Shown: positions 43,475 to 50,035 of the stretch, piece after piece | Position numbering within the stretch: the stretch's first letter is position 1 | How the letters are laid out: every line of letters starts with the position of its first letter | Source: CAZKJL01 sp964611095 | GTDB taxonomy: Bacteria; Patescibacteriota; Gracilibacteria; Peribacterales; Peribacteraceae | Length of the DNA: 53,263 nt | Assembly (NCBI GenBank): GCA_964611095.1 | Contig: CAZSWJ010000009.1 | Span: 1-53,263 of the forward strand | Reading direction: 5' to 3' | Made by a program: the position numbers and the translations under genes | Notes under the pieces: model-generated | Databases searched by the model: none | The model's input: only the letters and a program-made list of their open reading frames with translations | Told to the model about the DNA's origin: nothing

Positions 43475-44263
43475 CTATTTCGCAGACGGAAGCGATGCCA
43501 CTTGAATCGAATCACGAATGAGATTCGTCAGTTTGGCCTTGAGTTCGGCGTCACACTCGGGGTCCGAGGCCCAATAGCAGCGCGCGGTCATCACCATATC
43601 CTTTTCATCCGCCGGCTTGAGATCGGAAGGAACGCTGTCTTTCGCAAAACCCATTTTTTGCTTTTCGAGCTCGTCTTTGAGCATCTGCATGAGTTTCGGA
43701 AGTTCGTTCGGATACAGCGCGACGGCCAAAACCATCGCTTGCGCGTGCGGTTGTTTATCCGTCGGCAATTGCTCGATGAGTTTTCGGAGTTCGGCGGGAT
43801 TCACGTTCCGTTCTTTCGGGAGGTTGAGCAGCACTCGTCCCATGGTCGCCGCGTTGAGTCCCTTCACCACTTCATGGACGGAATTCCCCAGTTCTTTATG
43901 CTCCTCGTCACTCATGCAGTCTTCGGGTTGGGGCTCCGGGATTCCGGTGGCTGCCGATGGTGCGGCAAGAACAGGCACTTCGATCTTGGCCGGAATGGGT
44001 GTGGGGACCGCGGCGCTTTTCGTGAGCATCGCGGTCGTTGCGGCCGCGGGCTTGCTGTTTTCTTTCGTCGCTTTGGCAGGGGAGCGGAACGCCATGAGCG
44101 TGCCGACGCTCGTGAGCGCAAGTCCGCTCAGCATTCCCACCGTGAGCAGCGCGCGTCTGCCAGAAATTCCCGGCCCCCGAGAAGGGGACTGGGTCAGCTC
44201 GGCGGATCCCGGCACCAACATAATAAAGAGAATGCTAGCGACTTTCGTCACAGTCTCAAGCAT
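43475..44263 (-). CDS. Membrane-anchored hypothetical protein
   Basis: The 262-residue protein has a cytoplasmic N-terminal stretch of about 35 residues, one membrane segment at about 36-58 (RRALLTVGMLSGLALTSVG), an Ala/Pro/Lys-rich linker, then a helical domain from about 110 with two cysteines late in the sequence (ARCYWASDPECDAELK). It ends just before the groES promoter. No family recognised; a periplasmic or cell-wall-space role is inferred from topology only. Confidence 0.7.
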   Translation of the reverse strand: MLETVTKVASILFIMLVPGSAELTQSPSRGPGISGRRALLTVGMLSGLALTSVGTLMAFRSPAKATKENSKPAAATTAMLTKSAAVPTPIPAKIEVPVLAAPSAATGIPEPQPEDCMSDEEHKELGNSVHEVVKGLNAATMGRVLLNLPKERNVNPAELRKLIEQLPTDKQPHAQAMVLAVALYPNELPKLMQMLKDELEKQKMGFAKDSVPSDLKPADEKDMVMTARCYWASDPECDAELKAKLTNLIRDSIQVASLPSAK

Positions 44264-44310
44264 TTAGTCGCGAGCTCGTGAAGTGTCGCAGCAGTTGGCT
44301 CCAATCACGA

Positions 44311-44739
44311 TCAGTTCGCGTCGGCCAAGCACTGCGTGAGTTCCGAGCTTTGCGTCCATCCGCAGCTGCCGCTCGCTTGCTTTTCGCAGCGTGCGGTTTG
44401 GTAACAGGCGTATGCCTCGGTCCAGATGCAGGTGCTCACGACGGGTTCGTCGTCGGCATCGGAACAAATCTGTCCGCTGCAGCCGCCGATCATGCACCCC
44501 GGACCCTCGTATGCCTGCGCGGATGTCGAAGACGAAGACGACGAGCCGAGTGAAGAGCGAGAAGAAGAGGAATCGACAGAAGACGAATCAGAACTCTGCG
44601 ATGACGGAAAAGAAAGAGACGATGAAAACCCGTACGAAGAATCGGCATCATAGTCCGGGACACTCGTGTCACAGGCCGTAAGAGCCAAGAGAAGGATGAG
44701 GATCGGAACAAAGGGGAGGAAAAGGCGGTTGAGAGCCAT
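44311..44739 (-). CDS. Lipoprotein with eight-cysteine-cluster domain
   Basis: The 142-residue protein has a signal peptide with lipobox LLALTAC (Cys about 23), a long Ser-rich linker, and a C-terminal domain matching the eight-cysteine pattern: GGCSGQIC, STCIW, YACY, ARCE, GSCGWT, LTQCL. That domain occurs at the end of many bacterial secreted proteins and lipoproteins; its function is unknown. The poly-Ser linker resembles those of the CCNL-tail proteins. It is divergent from the GGDEF-like gene. Confidence 0.85.
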   Translation of the reverse strand: MALNRLFLPFVPILILLLALTACDTSVPDYDADSSYGFSSSLSFPSSQSSDSSSVDSSSSRSSLGSSSSSSTSAQAYEGPGCMIGGCSGQICSDADDEPVVSTCIWTEAYACYQTARCEKQASGSCGWTQSSELTQCLADAN

Positions 44740-44821
44740 GAGTGAGTGGGGGAGATACTCACTACAACGGATGAGACCGAAAAAGGTGACAACTTTTATC
44801 GTCGCGCAGTAACGGGGAGTA

Positions 44822-44850
44822 TTGACAATACTATTAAATAGTGATATTTA
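44822..44850 (+). promoter_or_regulatory. Promoter of the GGDEF-like gene with internal palindrome
   Basis: TTGACA (44822-44827), a 17-bp spacer, and TATTTA (44845-44850). The 13-bp palindrome ACTATT-A-AATAGT (44830-44842) fills the spacer and could bind a repressor. Transcription would start at or within a few nt of the ATG at 44856. Confidence 0.6.
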
Positions 44851-44855
44851 TAGTT

Positions 44856-46103
44856 ATGATGAATTCTGAACCAAGGACCGCACAGGCCCCCGATTTGCAT
44901 GTCATTCATGCGCGTCTTCGGGAACTCCACACACAGGAGTATCCGAACGGTGCCCCGCACCTCTACGAGCAACTCTTGCCCAGACTCCCGGCGTACATCA
45001 GTGCGCTCGTCCGCAGAAAGTTGGATCTCTTGGTTCGCTATGAACTTGGCCGCGGAACGATCAAGACGAACTCGTCGGGACAAGTCGTGCTTCGCCGCGA
45101 GGACACCGATCGCTCGCACGTGGATCTCATGAAGGACGAGAAGGACGCTCTCGCGATGTTTCTGAATCCGCAGGTGCTCCGCGCATACCTGGATGTCGGT
45201 CGCGACTCGGCGCTCAGCAACGACGGCCACTCCATCGTGCACTTCGATACGCAGCCACCCATCGTTGCCAATAATCTTATCTCGGTCGCCGCGAGCGAAA
45301 ATCCCGAACGACTGGAGCGGATGGGTTGCGTGTTCTTCGATGTCGACGGTACGAAGACCCTGGTGGACTGTACGAGCCACGCGCACACGGGCAAGTATCT
45401 TGAGGGTTTGGCCGAATTCCTGTGCAAGCTGGAGCCGATGCAGGACTGGCTCAAGGAGCGCAACATCAAGACCGACGCGTACACCGTGGCGGGGGACGAG
45501 TTCATCGTCGTGCTCCGGTCCAACGACCTGCCGCTCGATAAAGCAACGCTCGATGAATTCGCAGCGGAAGTGCAGAAGGCCATCGCAGCGGACGCCAAGC
45601 TCAATTCGTTCATCACGTTCGACGATGACGACTTCGTCATGGAGTACGACGAGTGGACCGATGACGAGCGCGCGAGGTACAAAGCCGACAAAACGTCGAT
45701 GAGCGGCAGAATGCGCGCGTCCCGCGAGAAGCTGCCCGAGAAGTTCGTGCCGTCCGTGAGCTCGGGCTCGGCAACGTTCATGGAAGCGCTTCGTGAAGCT
45801 TTGTCACCGGACACGGAGACAGCAAAGACGCTGGAAGACGTGGGCATCGACGCGTTCCGCCTGATGGTCGCCAGGGCCGACGCACGCTTGAAGGAAGACA
45901 AAGTGAAGTTCCGTGCCACGATGGAGGACCCGAAGTGGAAGGCCTTCTTGCTCCGCAATTCCGAGAACCGCCGTTTGCAGAACGAGAACGACGCACTCAA
46001 AGACCGGATCAAGGTTCTGGAGTACGAAGTGGAATTGCGCGGACGAGAGATTGCTCAAATGAAGGCGCTCATCGCCGAATATGAGAGCAAGTTGTCGGCC
46101 TGA
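44856..46103 (+). CDS. GGDEF-like (AGDEF) domain protein with C-terminal coiled coil
   Basis: The 415-residue protein has a helical N-terminal region (about 1-155), then a GGDEF-like domain: the FFDVDGTKTLVD strand (about 160-172) with the metal-binding aspartates, and the signature loop AGDEF at 212-216 in place of GGDEF. Some AGDEF proteins are known to keep diguanylate cyclase activity, so c-di-GMP synthesis is possible but not certain. The C-terminal part (about 345-415) is a strong coiled coil (NRRLQNENDALKDRIKVLEY). The ATG at 44856 is preferred over GTG 44841, which lies inside the promoter. The MarR gene follows after 55 nt. Confidence 0.75.
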   Translation: MMNSEPRTAQAPDLHVIHARLRELHTQEYPNGAPHLYEQLLPRLPAYISALVRRKLDLLVRYELGRGTIKTNSSGQVVLRREDTDRSHVDLMKDEKDALAMFLNPQVLRAYLDVGRDSALSNDGHSIVHFDTQPPIVANNLISVAASENPERLERMGCVFFDVDGTKTLVDCTSHAHTGKYLEGLAEFLCKLEPMQDWLKERNIKTDAYTVAGDEFIVVLRSNDLPLDKATLDEFAAEVQKAIAADAKLNSFITFDDDDFVMEYDEWTDDERARYKADKTSMSGRMRASREKLPEKFVPSVSSGSATFMEALREALSPDTETAKTLEDVGIDAFRLMVARADARLKEDKVKFRATMEDPKWKAFLLRNSENRRLQNENDALKDRIKVLEYEVELRGREIAQMKALIAEYESKLSA

Positions 46104-46117
46104 AAAATCATCACTTT

Positions 46118-46152
46118 AATACTTGACTAATGCTTGATAGATCAAGTATTGT
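46118..46152 (+). promoter_or_regulatory. Promoter-operator of the MarR gene
   Basis: A perfect 9-bp inverted repeat AATACTTGA (46118-46126) and TCAAGTATT (46142-46150) encloses a second one, CTTGAT-AG-ATCAAG (46133-46146). The -35 TTGACT (46123-46128) and -10 TATTGT (46147-46152) overlap the arms, so binding would block RNA polymerase. The -10 ends exactly 6 nt before the ATG. MarR proteins commonly repress their own genes in this way. Confidence 0.75.
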
Positions 46153-46158
46153 TCACGC

Positions 46159-46584
46159 ATGACGAATCTCACCCCGGCACTCAGGTTCTTTATTTCCATG
46201 GCGAAAGCGCAGGCGATTTTGACCAGAAAATTCGATAACGGCCTCAGCGGTTTGAGTTTGAGCGACTTTATGATCTTGTATCATTTGAGCCAAGCCAAGG
46301 ACCACACGATGCGCCGCGTCGACTTGGCCGAGAAAATCGGTCTGACGGCATCGGGCGTGACGCGCCTCCTCGCACCGATGGAGAAAATCGGACTCGTTCG
46401 ACGTGAAGCGAGCCCGAACGATGCTCGCGTGAGCAACGTGGTGCTCGCCTCCGGCGGCAAACAGAAGCTGAAGGACTCCATGGACCATGCCGAAGTGTTG
46501 TCCGAGGATCTGCTTCCGTCGATGAACGCCAAAAAAGCCGAGGAGTTTGCGAGCTTCCTGTCGAACCTTGGTGGTGTGATGTAA
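46159..46584 (+). CDS. MarR-family transcriptional regulator
   Basis: The 141-residue protein has the winged-helix MarR layout: LSDFMILYHLSQ, then DLAEKIGLTASGVTRLL as the recognition helix region, and a wing with LVRREASPNDARVSNVVL, matching the family DxR motif. It would bind the palindromes directly upstream as a dimer. The ligand and other targets are unknown. It is transcribed toward the AT-rich gene at 46612. Confidence 0.93.
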   Translation: MTNLTPALRFFISMAKAQAILTRKFDNGLSGLSLSDFMILYHLSQAKDHTMRRVDLAEKIGLTASGVTRLLAPMEKIGLVRREASPNDARVSNVVLASGGKQKLKDSMDHAEVLSEDLLPSMNAKKAEEFASFLSNLGGVM

Positions 46585-46611
46585 GTCGTGTTAACAAAGG
46601 CTTACTGAATT

Positions 46612-47283
46612 CTATATTTTGCCAATCATGGTTTTGACCATATCGTCATTCCGCTCTCCGCTAACAAAACTCCATCCAGCAAAGACTTCCCACACAAAAT
46701 GAGAAAAAGTCTTAAGACTGTCATCGTGAAGATTGGTACTCCTCAGTTCATATTCGACATGTAAAAGACGCTTAAAAAATGCAAGAACTTCCGGATCATC
46801 TATTTCAACCTTATTAAGTAGAAAAGTGACTTCTCCTTTTAATCTATCCAAAGCTATGACTAGATCGCGGATATGATCTTCCCTGAGTCCATTAAGTACA
46901 CCATTCCAACCTACACTTCCTTTGTGATCTTCTTCCCTTGCGAATTCACGGAAGGTTTTTACATCACATAACCTCTCTGGCATGTCCCCTTCGTAGGATC
47001 CATCCAAAGCCCACAGAAAAATGCGGATGAAATCTAACTTAAAGTTAGTCCATTGTTGCCCGAAATCCTGCTTGAAGATATTTCTTCTTCTCCTTTCAGG
47101 AACGAGTACCTGAAAAATATAAAATATGAATGCGGCTACAGTTGAGACGGCAATTGCATTGAGAAAATCCATTGCTCCTTTGATGCTAGGTGTACTTTGA
47201 ATTTGGATGTTCAAAACGCAAAATAGGACAGCAAGAATTACGAGAAGGAAAACGCCTCTTTGATTGCTCTTAAGCAGCCGCAT
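46612..47283 (-). CDS. AT-rich hypothetical membrane protein (likely acquired)
   Basis: The 223-residue protein has two N-terminal membrane segments (about 11-27 and 45-62) and a mostly helical cytoplasmic domain (KQDFGQQWTNFKLDFIRIFL onward). The gene is visibly richer in A+T than everything around it, with codons such as AAA, AAT and ATT favoured, and it lies beside a tRNA-Leu gene, a common insertion point. No mobility gene accompanies it in this window. No family recognised. Confidence 0.7.
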   Translation of the reverse strand: MRLLKSNQRGVFLLVILAVLFCVLNIQIQSTPSIKGAMDFLNAIAVSTVAAFIFYIFQVLVPERRRRNIFKQDFGQQWTNFKLDFIRIFLWALDGSYEGDMPERLCDVKTFREFAREEDHKGSVGWNGVLNGLREDHIRDLVIALDRLKGEVTFLLNKVEIDDPEVLAFFKRLLHVEYELRSTNLHDDSLKTFSHFVWEVFAGWSFVSGERNDDMVKTMIGKI

Positions 47284-47320
47284 ATACCCATCCTACCAAT
47301 AATTAACTTAGTAAACCCTA

Positions 47321-47475
47321 TGGTGCCGTCGGAGAGAATCGAACTCTCACAGGATTGCTCCTACACGCTCCTGAANNNNNNNNNNNNNNNNNNNNNNNNN
47401 NNNNNNNNNNNNNNNNNNNNNNNNNNNNNNNNNNNNNNNNNNNNNNNNNNNNNNNNNNNNNNNNNNNNNNNNNNN
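47321..47475. other. Truncated 55-bp copy of tRNA-Leu(CAG) and scaffold gap
   Basis: Positions 47321-47375 repeat exactly the 3' 55 nt of the tRNA-Leu at 47476-47562 and are followed by 100 N (47376-47475). The 55-bp length equals the duplication at 17128/17283, so unmerged contigs are the likelier cause than a real att-type duplication. Confidence 0.85.
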
Positions 47476-47562
47476 TGGTGCCGTCGGAGAGAATCGAACT
47501 CTCACAGGATTGCTCCTACACGCTCCTGAAGCGTGCGCGTCTACCAATTCCGCCACGACGGC
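47476..47562 (-). tRNA. tRNA-Leu (anticodon CAG)
   Basis: On the minus strand the acceptor GCCGTCG pairs with CGACGGC, followed by A and an encoded CCA. The anticodon stem CACGC/GCGTG encloses the loop TTCAGGA (anticodon CAG). A long variable arm and T arm GAGTTCGATTCTC complete a class II tRNA. Confidence 0.96.
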
Positions 47563-47619
47563 AAGTCGTGGGGACATACTATAGTGAATCCGAGGGCTTT
47601 CAAGCCGTAACCAAGCGGT

Positions 47620-47991
47620 TTACTTAGGGTTAGGAATGAACTTCATCGAGAGCGAATTGACGCAGTGACGCGTGTTCTTGGCCGTGAGTCCTTCGCCCAG
47701 AAAGACGTGCCCCAAATGCCCGTCGCAGTTTTGGCAGCGGATCTCGATGCGCCTGCCATCGCGGTCCGGAATTCTTTTCACCGCTCCCGCAATTTCTTGG
47801 TCGAAACTCGGCCAACCGCAGCCCGAGTGGAACTTGGCATCGGATGTGTAGAGCTTGGCGTTGCACCTTCGGCACGTGTACGTCCCGTCGCGGAATTCGT
47901 TGTCGTACTCACCCGTGAACGGCGCCTCGGTTCCCGCGTTCTCGATGACGTCGGCTTCCTCCGCGGTGAGCTTGTTCCAGTCGTTGGTCAT
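47620..47991 (-). CDS. msrB: Peptide-methionine (R)-S-oxide reductase MsrB
   Basis: The 123-residue protein has the four zinc cysteines in two CxxC pairs (CRRC and CQNC), SGCGWPSF, GHLGHVF and the catalytic cysteine in RHCVNSLS. It reduces methionine-R-sulfoxide in proteins. The length matches a stand-alone, cytoplasmic MsrB. On the minus strand GACAAT ends 6 nt before the ATG. Confidence 0.96.
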   Translation of the reverse strand: MTNDWNKLTAEEADVIENAGTEAPFTGEYDNEFRDGTYTCRRCNAKLYTSDAKFHSGCGWPSFDQEIAGAVKRIPDRDGRRIEIRCQNCDGHLGHVFLGEGLTAKNTRHCVNSLSMKFIPNPK

Positions 47992-47997
47992 GCGTGA

Positions 47998-48003
47998 ATT
48001 GTC
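47998..48003 (-). promoter_or_regulatory. -10-like hexamer of msrB (leaderless geometry)
   Basis: On the minus strand GACAAT ends exactly 6 nt before the msrB ATG at 47991. Confidence 0.35.
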
Positions 48004-48032
48004 GTCCCGTTTCGTTCAGGCCGCAAGCCGCG

Positions 48033-49124
48033 TCATTCTTCGTCATCGATCGCGAAAGAAAAGCTGCTGCCGCCGAAGAGGTCTCGCATTTGCAATGTAC
48101 GCTGCATGCGAACGCCGGCCCTCGATTTCCCGTTTCTCATGACTTCATCAACCGAGATTTTTGCATTCGTAAGATTGGAGTCTTTGCACATGCACACGTT
48201 GAGCATGCCCGCATCGTTGACGAGCGTGTTGAGGTTCATGGCGTTCATGCGGGGAGTCTGCGAGACGTATTCCAAAAGGCGGGACAGTCGATCGATGCGC
48301 CTTTTGTTTTCTGCGTCTCCCTTTTTCGTCATCGAAGCCATGCGGAAGGTGGCGATCTGCGTCTGAGCCGTGATGGTAGGCAGCGCGTTGCCGATTCTCG
48401 TATCCCACGGGAAACCGCCGCAGCAGGTGAGATAGCCCTGCTGTACCGCCTGAGCCGCTTCGATGATGGGGCTCATGCCTGCAGTCCGAGCACGCTCGTG
48501 GAGCATTGCCGTCGCCAGACTTTTCATATTCCCTTCCGAGGTATACATCCCCAGGTTTCCGTTGCCACCACCTTCCAAAACGATGTCCGTGGCTTCCAGT
48601 TCGAGCGCCATCTCCAGTTCCGCATTCCACACGCTCATATCGATCGGCTCGTCACTGCCTTTCCTTCCTACTTCCACCAGCACACTTTGAAAGCGCTTTT
48701 TCAGTTCTTTCACGAGAGCGCGGAATTCCCGGAGCGACATTGCGTCATGGTCATTTGAGATTTCCACGGTATCGACGTTCATGCCTTCCAGGACATTCGC
48801 TATTTGATTGATTTCCGCAGACTTCTTTTTTTCGAAAATCCCACCGCCGATATACGGGGTGATTCCGTGTTCGCGCGATGCCGCAAAAACGTCTTCAATA
48901 TCACCGCGTGCGTGAGCGCTTCCTGAATACAGTTTTACGCGTTCAACTCCGTAGCCTGTGGCGCGAAGCACGTCATCGATGCTTCGTGCCGATTCATCGC
49001 GGATGAGAAGTGTGTTGAGCTTGAAGCGCTCGGGGGTACCTCCAGTCATTTTTTGCACGCTTTCCCGCATCTCTTTCGGAGCGAGCGCATTATGCGGATC
49101 CAGGAATGGCGGAAGGTTTGCCAT
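48033..49124 (-). CDS. ComA-like (phosphosulfolactate synthase family) protein with C-terminal extension
   Basis: The 363-residue protein aligns by eye with the TIM-barrel ComA family: RVKLYSGSA, ITPYIGGGIFE, DTVEISNDHDAMS, LVEVGRKGSDE, ATDIVLEGGGNGNLGMY and SPIIEAAQ. ComA adds sulfite to phosphoenolpyruvate to give phosphosulfolactate, the start of coenzyme M synthesis in methanogens and of sulfolactate in some bacteria. About 100 residues beyond the normal barrel carry NDAGMLNVCMCKDS and a basic tail. No other coenzyme M or sulfolactate gene is nearby, so the reaction here is uncertain. The ATG at 49124 is preferred to a TTG 21 nt upstream. Confidence 0.75.
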   Translation of the reverse strand: MANLPPFLDPHNALAPKEMRESVQKMTGGTPERFKLNTLLIRDESARSIDDVLRATGYGVERVKLYSGSAHARGDIEDVFAASREHGITPYIGGGIFEKKKSAEINQIANVLEGMNVDTVEISNDHDAMSLREFRALVKELKKRFQSVLVEVGRKGSDEPIDMSVWNAELEMALELEATDIVLEGGGNGNLGMYTSEGNMKSLATAMLHERARTAGMSPIIEAAQAVQQGYLTCCGGFPWDTRIGNALPTITAQTQIATFRMASMTKKGDAENKRRIDRLSRLLEYVSQTPRMNAMNLNTLVNDAGMLNVCMCKDSNLTNAKISVDEVMRNGKSRAGVRMQRTLQMRDLFGGSSFSFAIDDEE

Positions 49125-49197
49125 ATGCTTAAAAGGGTGCGACAAGCTAAAGAAATTCGTGATTCCTGTAAAGAAATATCGATAAGATTCCGTCGGA

Positions 49198-49968
49198 TCA
49201 GGCTCGCAGAGCCAACATCATCGACTTCCTGTGGCGTACGACCGTGAACCCGTTTTGTTCCAAAAACTCCTTCAGCTTGTCCGAGTTATGCCTCGGGTCC
49301 TTGGAAAAATGGTGGTACTCCATGCCGATGCAGCGGATGCGCTTAAGATAGTCGGGTGACAGTGTGTAGAGCGCTTCGTACTCGGCCCCTTCGCAGTCGA
49401 GCTTGAGGAAGTCGACCGTGCTCATGTTGTGTTTGTCCATCAGCGTCGCAAGGGAAATCGTTTCGATCTTTACCGGAGTTCCGCCCTCGTCTTTTCGGTA
49501 CACCGAATTTCCACCGCGATCTTTGGGGAAAATGTAGAGCGTGATTGGCTCACCGTTCCCGAGCCCGACGTTATGCAGCGTCACGCGGTCCAAAAGTTTG
49601 TTCTCGGCGACGTTGCTCGTGAGCATGATGAAGTTCTCCGGGTCGGGCTCCAGCGTGACGATGTTTGCGTGCGATGCTTTGTGCGCAAAGAAGAGTGTGG
49701 CCATACCCACGTGTCCGCCGACGTCGATGACGTTTTTGACTGAACTCCAATCGAACGGGATGCCGTAGGCGTTCGGGTCGTAACTTTTGTCGAACCAGAC
49801 GTCGTTGAGGCAGCCGCTGTCGCCGGCGGTCGGGCGGATCCACACCGAGTAGCCCGAGCGCAGTTCGTAGCGGAAGTTCCGCTTCATCAACTTGAGACGC
49901 TGCAAGACGTACACCGGCCAGTTGTGGACGGTGGCGACGAGCCGAATGAAAAGACGAAGATAGGTCAC
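49198..49968 (-). CDS. FkbM-family methyltransferase
   Basis: The 256-residue protein has the SAM-binding motif NVIDVGGHVGMATLFFA (about 80-95), the acidic loop VTLEPDPENF, and the FkbM signature VDFLKLDCEGAEYEAL (about 185-200). Members methylate hydroxyl groups of sugars or polyketides and often lie in glycan gene clusters. The divergent neighbour is an O-antigen-ligase-like gene, which supports a role in surface glycan modification. The start is GTG; TAGAAT lies 12 nt upstream. Confidence 0.88.
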   Translation of the reverse strand: MTYLRLFIRLVATVHNWPVYVLQRLKLMKRNFRYELRSGYSVWIRPTAGDSGCLNDVWFDKSYDPNAYGIPFDWSSVKNVIDVGGHVGMATLFFAHKASHANIVTLEPDPENFIMLTSNVAENKLLDRVTLHNVGLGNGEPITLYIFPKDRGGNSVYRKDEGGTPVKIETISLATLMDKHNMSTVDFLKLDCEGAEYEALYTLSPDYLKRIRCIGMEYHHFSKDPRHNSDKLKEFLEQNGFTVVRHRKSMMLALRA

Positions 49969-50023
49969 GGGTCGAAAGCGATTCTACAAGACGAATGAAC
50001 TTCGTACGATGCGCCTTTTTGGG

Positions 50024-50029
50024 TACCAT
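50024..50029 (+). promoter_or_regulatory. -10 hexamer of the O-antigen-ligase-like gene (leaderless geometry)
   Basis: TACCAT ends exactly 6 nt before the ATG at 50036, which supports that ATG as the true start although only two codons precede the gap. Confidence 0.4.
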
Positions 50030-50035
50030 CGGGAC

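Noticed and set aside
43381..43475. CIRCE element upstream of groES
   Set aside because: The TTAGCACTC half-sites are absent; the inverted repeats there are of a different sequence.
47321..47375. Phage or island attachment site from a duplicated tRNA 3' half
   Set aside because: The 55-bp length equals the unrelated duplication at 17128/17283 and both abut 100-N gaps, so an assembly cause is more likely. No integrase is seen.
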